Below, in pieces: positions 1-8,702 of a stretch of DNA of 64,000 nt (its first letter is position 1; each line of letters opens with the position of its first letter). The stretch spans positions 2,294,001 through 2,358,000 of the forward strand of contig NZ_CP080096.1 of the NCBI RefSeq assembly GCF_019428685.1. Reading direction: 5' to 3'. The notes beneath the pieces are model-generated. The model did not search any database. It was not told where the DNA came from and saw nothing but the letters and a program-made list of their open reading frames with translations. Origin of the DNA: Paraburkholderia edwinii. GTDB taxonomy: Bacteria > Pseudomonadota > Gammaproteobacteria > Burkholderiales > Burkholderiaceae. The translations under genes and the position numbers were made by a program.

Positions 1-923
1 ACCAGTCGCACGGCGTGCTGCGGCTCGGCTGGTACTACGCGCGGCTGCGCTCGGGCGCGATGCGCACGCAAACGAACCTGTCGTTCCCGATCGACGCCGG
101 TGCGGTCGCGGTGATGGACGGCGGCGACAGCATCGGCCCGGTGGTCGCGAAACATGCAGCGCTTGATGCGATCCGGCGCGCGAAGGCGCATGGCATCGGC
201 GCGGTGTCGGTGCGCTACTCGAATCACTTCGGCACTTGCATGTACTTCACGCGCATGGCCGCCGAGCAGGATTGCATCATGCTGGTCACGACCAACGGCG
301 GCCCGAACATGGCGCCGTGGGGCGGCCTGAAAAAGATGATCGGCACCAATCCGTGGTCGGTGGCGGTGCCGGCCGGCCGCTACGCGCCGATGATTATGGA
401 CGTCGCAAATTCGGGCGTCGCGCGCGGCAAGATTTTTCTCGCGCAAACGCGACACGAAGAAATACCGATTGGCTGGGCGATCGATTCGAAAGGCCGCCCC
501 ACGACCGACCCGACCGAGGCGCTGCAGGGCTTTATCCTGCCGATGGCTGGGCACAAGGGTTACGCGATCGGCATGATCGTCGATGTGCTGTCGGGCGTGC
601 TGTCGGGCAGCGGCTTTATGGACGAAGTGCATGGCCCTTACGATCCGGTCAATCGCAGCTGCGCCGGGCATCTGATGATCGCGCTCAACGTCAGCGCGTT
701 TCAGCCGATCGACGAGTTTCGCGCGCGCATGGAACGCTATATCGATACGCTGAAAAAGGTGCCGCTGGCCGAAGGCGCCGACGAAGTGTTTTATCCCGGC
801 GAGCGGGAAGCGCGCGCGCATGAGCAGCAGATTGTCGAGGGCATTCTGCTGCCCGCGGATACGTTCGGTGTGCTCGATAAGGTCGCTGCGGAAGCCGGGG
901 TTGCGCCGGTGGCGCGCGATTGA
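1..923 (+). CDS. Ldh-family (malate/L-lactate dehydrogenase type) oxidoreductase, 5' truncated by window
   Basis: NAD(P)-dependent 2-hydroxyacid or imino-acid reductase of the Ldh_2 family (malate, lactate, ureidoglycolate or piperideine-2-carboxylate reductases). The reading frame is open from the first bases and its first residues (SHGVLRL) match the family's conserved SHG(V/I)xR block near the N-terminus, so only the first few dozen residues are missing. Other family blocks are the SNHFG motif around residue 70 of the visible part, GTNPW, and the GHKGYAIGMIVDVLSG stretch near residue 180. The C-terminus looks complete and a GC-rich hairpin follows the stop. Substrate cannot be assigned from sequence. 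The next gene is convergent, so any operon partners lie upstream, outside the window. Confidence 0.88.
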   Translation, partial: QSHGVLRLGWYYARLRSGAMRTQTNLSFPIDAGAVAVMDGGDSIGPVVAKHAALDAIRRAKAHGIGAVSVRYSNHFGTCMYFTRMAAEQDCIMLVTTNGGPNMAPWGGLKKMIGTNPWSVAVPAGRYAPMIMDVANSGVARGKIFLAQTRHEEIPIGWAIDSKGRPTTDPTEALQGFILPMAGHKGYAIGMIVDVLSGVLSGSGFMDEVHGPYDPVNRSCAGHLMIALNVSAFQPIDEFRARMERYIDTLKKVPLAEGADEVFYPGEREARAHEQQIVEGILLPADTFGVLDKVAAEAGVAPVARD

Positions 924-935
924 TACGCGTTGTGT

Positions 936-971
936 GGGCGGCGTGCTTCGCCGCCCTTCCCTGGTCTTTTT
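936..971 (+). terminator. Probable rho-independent terminator after the Ldh-family gene
   Basis: An 8-bp perfect GC stem (GGGCGGCG / CGCCGCCC, 936-943 and 949-956) with a 5-nt loop lies 13 bp after the stop. It is followed by an interrupted pyrimidine tract ending in TTTTT. The T-tract is not continuous, so termination efficiency is uncertain. Confidence 0.55.
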
Positions 972-990
972 AGCGCGGTGCTCCGCGCCG

Positions 991-1047
991 CGTGTTTTAG
1001 CTCCGTGTATTCAGCTCCACACGTTTCAGCTCAACGCGTTTCAACTC
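991..1047. repeat. Four imperfect 13-15 bp tandem repeats anchored on the stop codon of the MFS gene
   Basis: Read on the minus strand, units of the type GAGCTGAAACGTGTG recur four times (15, 15, 14 and 13 bp). The first unit contains the TGA stop of the convergent MFS gene. The next two units carry TGA again in the same frame. Compare the arrays at 3673, 14557 and 43119. Confidence 0.6.
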
Positions 1048-2327
1048 CGCGCCGGACGCAGCGCCACACTCCCCCGCGCCACAATCGGCTGATGCGTCAT
1101 TGTCAGCGTGATCACGATACCGGTTAGCAGCAATACGCCGGCAATGGCGAAGGCCCAATCGAAGCCTCCTGTGTTCGCGATCACATAACCGGTGACGATC
1201 GGCGCAAGCAGCCCGAACACATTCCCGCCGACGATCACAAACCCCATCGCCTTAGCGATATCGCGCTGGTTCGGCAGCATATCGGAGAGCAGCGAGAAGT
1301 TGGTCGCGTTGGTCGCCGCGATGCCGGAGAGCGACACCGTCAACACTGCAACGAGCGCGACGAAGCTCGTTGCAAGCGGCACCAGCAGAATCGCCGCGCC
1401 GCACATCATCGACACCGCGATCGCGTGACGCCGCCGTCCCGACATCACGCCCGCGCGCTTCACATAGCGGTCGCTAAGGAACCCGGCCAGCACCGCGAGC
1501 ACCACGGCGCCGCCATAGGGCACGCCGCTCAGCCAGCCGCTATTCGTGACCGACAGATGACGCGTCATCTGCAGATACGACGGCAGCCACGTCAGAAAAA
1601 GATACTGCGCATAGATGTTGCAACCCTCGGTGAGCGCGATGCCCCACAGCGTGCGCGACCGCAGAAGCCGCATCAAACCATCGGGCTCGCCCTCGGCCTG
1701 CGCCGGCGCGCCGTTGTTGCGCTCGCGCAGGATCATTTCGCGTTCGGCCTGCGAGAGCCAGTGCGTGCGCTCGGGCGTGTTGAACAACGCCAGCCATAGC
1801 ACGAGCCATACGAAACCGATCGCTCCCGAAATGACGAACGCCCAGCGCCACCCGAATGCGGCGATCAGAAAGCCGATCAAGGCCAGACAGAACGCCGGCC
1901 CCGCGAACGAGCCCGCATTGAAAATGGCATTGGCCACGCCGCGTTCGCGCGCCGGAATCCATTGGCGCACGGTTTTTGCGCAGACCGGGTTGCTGCTCGC
2001 TTCGCCGGCGCCCATCGCGAGCCGCGATGCGAGCAGCGGCCCGAACGCGCCGGCCGCGCCCGTCAGCACGGTGGCGAGCGACCAGATACCGATGCCGAAC
2101 GCGGCGACACGCCGCGTGCCGAAGCGGTCGACGAACTGGCCCATCGGAATCAGAAACACCGTATAGGTCCAGACGAACGACGAAAACAGGTAACCGAGGC
2201 TGACCGGGGACAAATGAAACTCCGCGGCAATCGGCTTCGCCGCGACCGACAGAACGACGCGATCGAGGTAGTTGATCGTCGTAAGCGAAAAGAGAAATAG
2301 CAATACCCAGCCGCGCCTGAAAGCCAC
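1041..2327 (-). CDS. MFS transporter (anion:cation symporter-like)
   Basis: Inner-membrane major facilitator superfamily permease of 428 residues, probably with 12 transmembrane helices. The start of helix 1 reads NYLDR, a motif typical of the ACS subfamily (hexuronate, galactonate, phthalate and tartrate permeases), and FVDRFGTRR is the loop 2-3 signature. The frame is open for a further 88 codons upstream, but that stretch is basic and not MFS-like. A GTG at 2327 is preceded by a clear AAGGAGAGG ribosome site and gives the family's usual N-terminus, so I chose it. It is divergent from the lactonase gene across a 205-bp gap. An organic acid or sugar acid is the likely substrate by family; the exact one is unknown. 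Confidence 0.85.
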   Translation of the reverse strand: MAFRRGWVLLFLFSLTTINYLDRVVLSVAAKPIAAEFHLSPVSLGYLFSSFVWTYTVFLIPMGQFVDRFGTRRVAAFGIGIWSLATVLTGAAGAFGPLLASRLAMGAGEASSNPVCAKTVRQWIPARERGVANAIFNAGSFAGPAFCLALIGFLIAAFGWRWAFVISGAIGFVWLVLWLALFNTPERTHWLSQAEREMILRERNNGAPAQAEGEPDGLMRLLRSRTLWGIALTEGCNIYAQYLFLTWLPSYLQMTRHLSVTNSGWLSGVPYGGAVVLAVLAGFLSDRYVKRAGVMSGRRRHAIAVSMMCGAAILLVPLATSFVALVAVLTVSLSGIAATNATNFSLLSDMLPNQRDIAKAMGFVIVGGNVFGLLAPIVTGYVIANTGGFDWAFAIAGVLLLTGIVITLTMTHQPIVARGSVALRPARS

Positions 2328-2532
2328 TTGCCTCTCCTTGATCCGGACCGTGGCCGGCCCTGGTCTTATGTGCCCTGTCGTGGGGCAAGAAGTCGTACAA
2401 TGCGTTTTATGATCACAAAAGTCAACGGCGCGCCTCACTGGCCAAGATCGCCAGGCAAGATCGCGCAGCCGGCCGATCGCGTGAAGCGGCGGCGCTGGCG
2501 CCGGCGGACGGTACGACATAGCGGAGAGGGCA

Positions 2533-3675
2533 TTGGACGAAACGAGGAACAACGCGCGCGGCGCCGCGATCAAGCTCAATGACGGCCGCACCGGCTCCGG
2601 CTGGATCGCCTACGTGGGCAGCCGCACAACCGCGGCGCGCAACGGTAAAGGCAAGGGTCTGAGCGTGTACGCGGTCGACGCGCGATCCGGGGCGTGGACC
2701 CTGCTGCAAGTGGTCGAAGGGCTCGTCAACCCGTCGTTTCTCACCCTCAACCGCGCGCACGACCGTCTTTATGCCGTGCACGGCGATCATGCCGAGGTCA
2801 GCAGCTTCGCCGTCGATCCGGCGGACGGCACGCTGCGGTTTCTGAACTGGCAGCCGTGCGGCGGCACCAACCCCGTGCACCTCGAACTGTCGATCGACGA
2901 ACGCGAACTCGTCGTCGCGAACTATGCGACGGGCACGATCGCCGTGTTGCCGGTGGCCACGGACGGATCGCTCGAACCGGTGCGTCTGCTGCTCGGACTT
3001 CCCGGTTCGCCGGGACCGCATCGCATCGAGCAGAACAGCCCGCATCCGCATCACGCGCTGCGCTTTACATCGGCGGGACGCTCTACGCCATGGCATATCG
3101 TGCCCGACAAGGGCCTCGACGCGGTATTCGCGATCCGCATCGGCGTCAGCGCAGCCGAAACGCAGATCAACCGTTTCAGAAGCCGCGAGTGCGCGGGGCC
3201 GCGGCATGCTGCATTCCACCCCGCTTTGCCGCTCGTGTACATCGGCAATGAACTCGACTCGACGGTAACGACACTCGCGTTCGACGAAGACGCTGGAACA
3301 CTCCAATGCGTCGGCCATGTGTCGACCTTACCCGGCGAATACAGCGGTCCGAACCGCGTCGCGGGCATCGTCATGCATCCGTCGGGGCGCATGCTGTATG
3401 TGTCCAATCGCGGGCATGACTCGGTCGCCTGCCTGCCGCTCGACGTGAACGGACTGATTGCGCCCCTGGCTGCGACATTTGTGCCGTCGCTCGGGCACTT
3501 TCCTCGCTTTATCACGCTGACACCCGATGGGCGGCGACTGCTCGTCGCCAACGAACGCAGCCACACCATTGTGAGCCGCGCGCTCGAATCCGACAGGCTG
3601 TTGCCGCTGCGGGAAGCCGCGCTCGTCGAAACCGGCAGCCCGGTGTGCGTGGTGTTTGCAGGCCACGCCCGCTGA
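2533..3675 (+). CDS. Lactonase-family beta-propeller protein (6-phosphogluconolactonase/YbhE type)
   Basis: A 380-residue seven-bladed-propeller lactonase of the YbhE/carboxy-muconate cyclase family, which hydrolyse sugar lactones or cyclise muconates. Family blocks seen are YVGSRT near the start, SFLTLN, HPHHA around residue 175, FHP near residue 225, YVSNRGHDS near residue 300, and FPRFITLTPDGR followed by VANERS near the C-terminus. No signal peptide is visible, so it is probably cytosolic. The TTG start at 2533 follows GGAGAGG at short spacing; no better ATG is available without losing the conserved N-terminus. Its divergent neighbour is an organic-acid MFS porter, which suggests a shared sugar-acid pathway, but that is inference. 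Confidence 0.82.
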   Translation: MDETRNNARGAAIKLNDGRTGSGWIAYVGSRTTAARNGKGKGLSVYAVDARSGAWTLLQVVEGLVNPSFLTLNRAHDRLYAVHGDHAEVSSFAVDPADGTLRFLNWQPCGGTNPVHLELSIDERELVVANYATGTIAVLPVATDGSLEPVRLLLGLPGSPGPHRIEQNSPHPHHALRFTSAGRSTPWHIVPDKGLDAVFAIRIGVSAAETQINRFRSRECAGPRHAAFHPALPLVYIGNELDSTVTTLAFDEDAGTLQCVGHVSTLPGEYSGPNRVAGIVMHPSGRMLYVSNRGHDSVACLPLDVNGLIAPLAATFVPSLGHFPRFITLTPDGRRLLVANERSHTIVSRALESDRLLPLREAALVETGSPVCVVFAGHAR

Positions 3676-3712
3676 GTACCACGCACTGAGTACGACGCAC
3701 TGATCACCACGC
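3673..3712. repeat. 14-bp tandem repeat starting at the lactonase stop codon
   Basis: Units TGAGTACCACGCAC, TGAGTACGACGCAC and a partial TGATCACCACGC follow one another. The first TGA is the gene's stop. Because the unit is 14 bp, the three TGA triplets fall in three different frames. Confidence 0.7.
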
Positions 3713-3815
3713 TTCGCGTCAACACCCTTTTCTTTCATCTGCATCCCTACGAATCGGCCTGATCGTGCGAATGGTCAGCCCAATTCGACGCCGTCCAGTC
3801 CACGCGTTACTTACA

Positions 3816-3935
3816 TCCAGATTTCTGGACGCTGCATCTATCGATGGAGAAACCGTCTTCGCGGAATAAGCAAGGAGACAACGCGTTCTCAGAAACAGGC
3901 GCGTTGACGTCGAACGCTCATGTCGAGCGACGTCA
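3816..3935. promoter_or_regulatory. Two inverted repeats upstream of the GlcG-like gene, candidate operators
   Basis: The 310-bp gap 3676-3985 holds no gene that I can support. It contains a perfect 14-bp palindrome TCCAGATTTCTGGA (3816-3829) and a spaced inverted repeat TGACGTC/GACGTCA (3905-3911 and 3929-3935), the latter about 50 bp before the start at 3986. Either could bind a regulator; no assignment is possible. Confidence 0.35.
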
Positions 3936-3985
3936 TGACGCACCGTTTCGTCGCAGACAATTTTCCCTTCTGATCGAGGTTCGAA

Positions 3986-4393
3986 ATGCAGACCAAGCAC
4001 GTGTTGACATCTGTGGAAGTGACGGCGTTGATGGCGGCGGCGCGAGCCGATGCCGCTCATAGGAAACTGGCCGTGAGCATCGCGGTCGTCGATGATGGAG
4101 GTCACCCTCTCGCGCTCGAGCGCACCGACAACGCCGCCCCCGTCACCGCATACGTTGCGATCGAAAAGGCCCGCACGGCCGCACTGTGCCGCCGGGAATC
4201 GAAGGCGTTTGAAGACATGATCAATGGTGGCCGCGTCGCGTGGCTTTCGGTGCCGATGCTAAACGGCATTCTGGAAGGCGGCGTGCCCGTGATGGTCGAT
4301 GGTGCTGTTCTAGGCGCGGTTGGCGTGTCCGGCGCGAGTCCCGCCGACGATGCATCGATTGCGCAGAGCGCAGCAGACGCCCTGCGTCGCTAG
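3986..4393 (+). CDS. GlcG/HbpS-family (DUF336) protein
   Basis: A 135-residue cytosolic protein of the GlcG/HbpS fold, a small alpha/beta domain found beside flavin oxidases and catabolic operons and in a haem-binding regulator of Streptomyces. Diagnostic stretches are AVVDDGGHPLALERTD near residue 35, the KARTAA helix near residue 62, the GG(V)PV turn near 97 and GAVGVSGASPADD near 110. Biochemical role in most members is unknown. It ends 46 bp before a decayed berberine-bridge-type oxidase and was probably co-transcribed with it. The name GlcG alone should not be read as glycolate oxidation here. Confidence 0.82.
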   Translation: MQTKHVLTSVEVTALMAAARADAAHRKLAVSIAVVDDGGHPLALERTDNAAPVTAYVAIEKARTAALCRRESKAFEDMINGGRVAWLSVPMLNGILEGGVPVMVDGAVLGAVGVSGASPADDASIAQSAADALRR

Positions 4394-4439
4394 GCGAATC
4401 GGCGGAACCGTTAGTCATCCGTCTTACCGGAGGAGCGCA

Positions 4440-5443
4440 ATGCCGACGCTGTCAAAGACAGAAATCGACGATTTCAAGGCTGCCCTGCGCGGACAGTTGA
4501 TCCTGCCGGACGACGCCGGCTACGACGAAGCGCGAACGGTATGGAACGCGATGATCGACCGGCGCCCCGCGATGATCGCCCGCTGCGCGGGCGTTGCGGA
4601 CGTACGCGTTGCGATCGGTTTCGCGCGCGCACAGCACTTGCCGCTCGCGATCCGCGGCGGCGGCCACAATATCGCGGGCAGCGCCGTGTGCGACGACGGG
4701 CTGGTGATCGACCTGTCGCGCGCGTCGATCCGTTTGCACGCCGCGCGTTCGTCGAGCCGGGTTGCACGCTGGGCGACCTCGATCACGAAACGCAGGCATT
4801 AGGCCTGGCGGTGCCGGTCGGCATCAATTCGACGACCGGCAAGCCGATGATCGCGTTTGCGGTCTGCTACACAGGCCCGATCGAAAACGGCCCGCATGCT
4901 GTCGACGCCGTGCGCCGGTTCGGCTCGCCATCCGGCGAGCAACTCGGGTCCATGCCGTTTACAGCGTGGCAGCAGGCGTTCGACCAGCCCCTTGTGCCGG
5001 GCAACCGCAATTACTGGAAATCGCACAATCTGTCGGAACTGCCCGACGGCCTGATCGATACGCTCATCGACACATTCCGCACGCTCGATGCGACCGAGTA
5101 CGAGGTCTTTTTCGGGCAGATCGGCGGCGCGACGGCGCGTGTTGCGGTGGACGCGACGGCCTACCCGGCCCGGGACACGATCTATGTGATGAACATCCAT
5201 GCGCGCTGGAGCGAGCCTAAGGATGACGCGCGCTCTATCGCGTGGGCGCGCATGTTCTTCGAGAACACGAAGCCGTTCGCGCTCGGCAGCGTGTACGTCA
5301 ATTTCATGACCGAAGAGGAAACCGACCGGATCGGCTCCGCTTACGGACCGAACTATCAGCGCCTCGTTGCGGTGAAGAATCGCTACGACCCGGACAACCT
5401 GTTCAGGAAAAATCAGAACATCAAACCGTCGGGCGCCACGTAG
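4440..5443 (+). pseudogene. Berberine-bridge/FAD-linked oxidase, broken by a frameshift and an internal deletion
   Basis: An ATG at 4440 follows GGAGGAGCGCA and opens a frame with the FAD-binding (PP-loop) start of the family: IRGGGHNIAGSAVCDDGLVIDLS. That frame stops at 4802. Near 4740 the family sequence moves to another frame (FVEPGCTLGDLDHETQALGL...), consistent with loss of one base. In that second frame the conserved GINSTTG (about 4820-4840) jumps directly to CYTGPIENGP (about 4866), skipping roughly 110-125 residues that normally hold the rest of the FAD domain, including the GLTLGGGFGWL block. The C-terminal BBE segment (YGPNYQRLVAVKNRYDPDNLFRKNQNI) is intact. Total remaining length is about 330 codons against roughly 460 in intact relatives. 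The in-frame deletion cannot be a base-calling error, so I judge the gene dead. Confidence 0.85.
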
Positions 5444-5618
5444 CGCATCGCGGCGGTCGCGGTATCGCGCCGGTTCATGCATTTGCACGCAGACGACGCT
5501 GCAAGCCGCCAGATTCCACGATTGATCGCGAACGCGTGAAGCACTAAAACCGTCTCGCCGTTATCATCGGAGCAAACAGAAACAACGATTTCAAATGCCC
5601 GACAACGGAGGAGACGGA

Positions 5619-6965
5619 ATGAACGACAAGCCCACCGCCGCCAGCACGGCACCCGCATCGACGCGTATGAATTTCCGCTGGAACGTGCTGGTCTGGTTGC
5701 TGATTGGTGGTGTGATCAACTATCTCGATCGCGCGAATCTCGCGATCGCCGCGCCCGGCATGATTCAGGATCTGGGCCTTACGCGCACGCAGATCGGGCT
5801 GCTCGGCACCGTGTTCTCGTGGACTTACGCGGTCATGCAGTTGCCTGCCGGATGGATCATCGATCGCTTCGGCGCGAAAAAAGCCTACGCAATCGGCATG
5901 ATCTGGTGGAGCGTCGCGACGTGGCTGACCGGCGTGGTCGGCTCGATCGGCGCGCTCATTGCCATGCGCGTACTGCTCGCGATGGGCGAAGCACCCTGCT
6001 GGCCGACCGGCGCGAAAATCACTGCGGCCTGGTTTCCGGGCAAGGAACGCGGCTTCGCGACCGGTATTTGGGATTCTTCATCGAAATGGGGACCGGCGTT
6101 TGCGCCCGCGCTGCTCGTCTCGCTGATGATCGCGTTCGGCTGGCGCTCGCTGTTTCATGTGACGGGCGCGGTCGGCATCGTGTTCGCCATTCTGTTCCTG
6201 CTGATGTACCGCAATCCGAAAGAAAGCAAGCGGCTCTCGCGCGAAGAATTCGCCTATATCGAAGCGGGCGGCGGCGGACACGAGCACTCGCTCGCGACAT
6301 CGACGCTGAAGTGGCGCGCGCTGTTCACCCATCGCAGCGTCTGGGGCATGGTATTCGGCTATTTCTGCGCGATCTGGCTGTGGAATCTGTTTCTCGTGTT
6401 TCTGCCGCTTTATCTGCTCGATCGCTTCCATATCTCGCTCACGCAGCTTGGCATCTACGCGAGCATCCCCTGGTTCGGCGGCGCAATCGGCGAGATCGCC
6501 GCGGGCTGGATCGCAAGGACGATGGTCGATCGCAATGTTGCATCGCCGATGGGCGCTAAACGGATCGTGATCGTCTGCTGTTCGGTTGCCGCCGGCGTCT
6601 GCGCAATCGCGTTGCCGTTCGTGCAATCGATCGGCGCGACGATCTGCCTGATGACGTTCGGCCTCGCGTTTATTTCGGCGACCATCGGCAATGCATGGGC
6701 GCTAGCGGCCGATATCGCTCCGTCGTCGCTCGTTGCTTCGGTGAGTTCGGTGCAGAACTTCGGCGGCTATTTCGGCGGTGCGTTTTCGCCAGTCATAGCC
6801 GGCCTTATCGTGGATCGCACCGGATCGTATTCGCTAGCGTTTATTATCGGCGGCGCGATCGCGGCGAGCGCGGCACTGTTCTACTGGTTTATGGCGAAGC
6901 AGCGCCTCGAAGGCGCAGCGACCCACGACGCGAGCGATAGGCAACGATCGGGCGCGCTGCATTAA
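5619..6965 (+). CDS. MFS transporter (ACS family, phthalate/galactonate permease type)
   Basis: A 448-residue inner-membrane permease. The motif NYLDRANLAIA in helix 1, WIIDRFGAKKAY in the loop between helices 2 and 3, and GEAPCWPTGAKITAAWFPGKERG in helix 4 and the following loop are typical of the anion:cation symporter subfamily (glucarate, galactonate, phthalate). An upstream ATG at 5595 exists, but CGGAGGAGACGGA precedes the ATG at 5619, which I chose. It stands alone between the oxidase pseudogene and a convergent FAD protein. The substrate is probably an organic or sugar acid; not resolved further. Confidence 0.85.
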   Translation: MNDKPTAASTAPASTRMNFRWNVLVWLLIGGVINYLDRANLAIAAPGMIQDLGLTRTQIGLLGTVFSWTYAVMQLPAGWIIDRFGAKKAYAIGMIWWSVATWLTGVVGSIGALIAMRVLLAMGEAPCWPTGAKITAAWFPGKERGFATGIWDSSSKWGPAFAPALLVSLMIAFGWRSLFHVTGAVGIVFAILFLLMYRNPKESKRLSREEFAYIEAGGGGHEHSLATSTLKWRALFTHRSVWGMVFGYFCAIWLWNLFLVFLPLYLLDRFHISLTQLGIYASIPWFGGAIGEIAAGWIARTMVDRNVASPMGAKRIVIVCCSVAAGVCAIALPFVQSIGATICLMTFGLAFISATIGNAWALAADIAPSSLVASVSSVQNFGGYFGGAFSPVIAGLIVDRTGSYSLAFIIGGAIAASAALFYWFMAKQRLEGAATHDASDRQRSGALH

Positions 6966-6992
6966 TGCGCGCCGTGCGGCGCCGCGCTGGGC

Positions 6993-8363
6993 TCACGCTT
7001 CGAGACTATCCTTCGCCGCATCGAACTGAGTAGCGAGCCGTTTGATCTTCTCGACGACGTGCTCTTCCTTGAGCGCCGAGCCCGGCTTGAGCAACGACAT
7101 GACCTCGACCACCAGCTTGTGGATGTCGGCGTCGACACAGGCCGCTCGCTGCATCATTGCGTTGAATTTCATCGCCTCGTCGAAGTTTTCGGGCCGCACG
7201 CCATGCGTCTCGCGAAACGCGAGATCGGGCATCGCGGCCAGCATCCAGATATTGTCGAGCACCGGACTCGCGGCTTTCATCAGTGCTTCGAACAGGCCGT
7301 CGAGCGGTTGCGCCGCGCTTTTGCGGCTTGAGAGCAGATCGCGCAGCAGCAGCGCTTCTTTTGCAGCCGCGGCCATCCCTTGCCCGTAAACCGGATTGAA
7401 CCGGCAAATCGCGTCACCGAGCGCAATCAGTCCGCGCGGCCAGCCTGTATAGCGCTCGAAATATCGGCGGCGATTTTCCGGAAACTTGTGCCGATAGATC
7501 TTGCCGTACGGCTTCGCATGCATCAGCACGTCGTAAATCGTCGTGGTCTGCAGCGCCTTCGAGAACTCGAGAAGCTCCGGCCATTCGGACGGCGGCGCAT
7601 CGTTGCCGCGCGCGCCGAACGCCGCAAAGAAGCGATCGTCTTCGCGTATCAGCAGCAGGCCCTGACGCGTGTTGCCGGGCGGCGCCGGCATGGTGCGCAG
7701 CACGTCGTACGCGGGCCGGTTCTGCGGTGCGAACTCGACGATCGCCGTCGAGTAGTTCATGTCGATGCGCATCGCCGTTTCTTCAGGCGCCGCGCGGCCC
7801 GTGGCGCGCAGAAAATCGAGCGTCGGTTCGCCTCGGCCCGAGGCATCGATCACGAGATCCGCCGCGATGGTTTCCTGCGCGCCGGCTTGCGTTTCGTAGC
7901 GCACCGCGGCGACCGCATTGCCGTCCGGTGTCGCTACCATGCCGGTGACACGGCGCCCGTCGAGTATCGCGATGCTTTTTTGCGGCTGCAACTCGCGCCG
8001 CGCAACCCATTCGATCAGTCCACGCGAGCACTTGATCACCGGAATGCCGAGGCGGCGCTCCGGCGGCGCCGCCTGCGCGGAAAATTCCAGCAGCAGCTTC
8101 TGGCCGAAGTCCGACACCTTTGCGCCCGCATCGCACAGTTTCGTCGAGAAACCATCGAACAGCGTATCGAGCGCTTCCACGCAGCCCGGCAACAGTCCAT
8201 GCGGATGCCGCCCCTGCGGCACACCGGCGCGCGCGTCGGCCTGCGTCGGCAAAACGTCGCGCTCGATCAGCACGATCTGCTCAAAGCTGCCGACCAGCGC
8301 CTGCGCGGCTGCCAACCCGCCGACTCCGGCTCCGATCACCACTGCGCGTTTTCCGATAACCAT
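6993..8363 (-). CDS. FAD-dependent monooxygenase-like oxidoreductase
   Basis: A 456-residue flavoprotein with an N-terminal Rossmann motif GAGVGGLAAAQAL (residues 11-23), an acidic ERD at the end of beta-2, and a second FAD motif GLIALGDAICRFNPVYGQGM around residue 335, typical of group A flavin monooxygenases, halogenases and geranylgeranyl reductase-like proteins. The segment AGVPQGRHPHGLLPG near residue 48 resembles the FAD-binding loop of squalene/halogenase-like members. No signal peptide or membrane anchor is obvious. It is monocistronic and convergent with the MFS gene. Substrate unknown; it could be a hydroxylase or a dehydrogenase-like enzyme. Confidence 0.8.
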   Translation of the reverse strand: MVIGKRAVVIGAGVGGLAAAQALVGSFEQIVLIERDVLPTQADARAGVPQGRHPHGLLPGCVEALDTLFDGFSTKLCDAGAKVSDFGQKLLLEFSAQAAPPERRLGIPVIKCSRGLIEWVARRELQPQKSIAILDGRRVTGMVATPDGNAVAAVRYETQAGAQETIAADLVIDASGRGEPTLDFLRATGRAAPEETAMRIDMNYSTAIVEFAPQNRPAYDVLRTMPAPPGNTRQGLLLIREDDRFFAAFGARGNDAPPSEWPELLEFSKALQTTTIYDVLMHAKPYGKIYRHKFPENRRRYFERYTGWPRGLIALGDAICRFNPVYGQGMAAAAKEALLLRDLLSSRKSAAQPLDGLFEALMKAASPVLDNIWMLAAMPDLAFRETHGVRPENFDEAMKFNAMMQRAACVDADIHKLVVEVMSLLKPGSALKEEHVVEKIKRLATQFDAAKDSLEA

Positions 8364-8647
8364 GGCCTTCTCCAGATCAGTCAGGTAAAAGGCGCGCGCG
8401 GTGCTTCGAGATCAGGAGCGGAATGATCCGACGCGGACGCATGCGCCATTGCAAAACCGACAACAACCGGAGGGAGCCGATATTCCGGGCCGTGGATGAT
8501 GTTGAGAATTGACGAACGCTTGCGGGCGGGAATGGAAACGCGACAACGAGGAAAGACGGACGGCAGCGTGCGCTCATGCGCAACCGCAAGGTTTCGCCGA
8601 GCTCAAACGGTAACCGCTGAATTGAGGATTAGGGAAGAAATCGAATT

Positions 8648-8680
8648 GGCGGAGGAAGAACGACAGTGCTTCCTCCCGCC
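8648..8680 (-). terminator. Inverted repeat after the ABC importer operon, probable terminator
   Basis: On the minus strand an 11-bp stem (GGCGG-AGGAAG with one bulged G, pairing with CTTCCTCCGCC) lies about 23 bp after the stop of the solute-binding gene. It is followed by AATTCGATTTCTT, a weak T-rich tail. Confidence 0.5.
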
Positions 8681-8702
8681 ATCGCACTTTACAAAAGCGT
8701 GC

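Noticed and set aside
973..988. GCGCGG-TGCT-CCGCGC hairpin as a second terminator
   Set aside because: No T-tract on either strand in the right position; the stem at 936 is the better candidate.
2328..2591. N-terminal extension of the first MFS protein by 88 codons
   Set aside because: Not MFS-like; a GTG with AAGGAGAGG at 2327 gives the standard N-terminus.
3986..5443. A glycolate oxidase (glc) operon, because of the GlcG-like gene
   Set aside because: The neighbour is a berberine-bridge-type oxidase relic, not GlcD/E/F.
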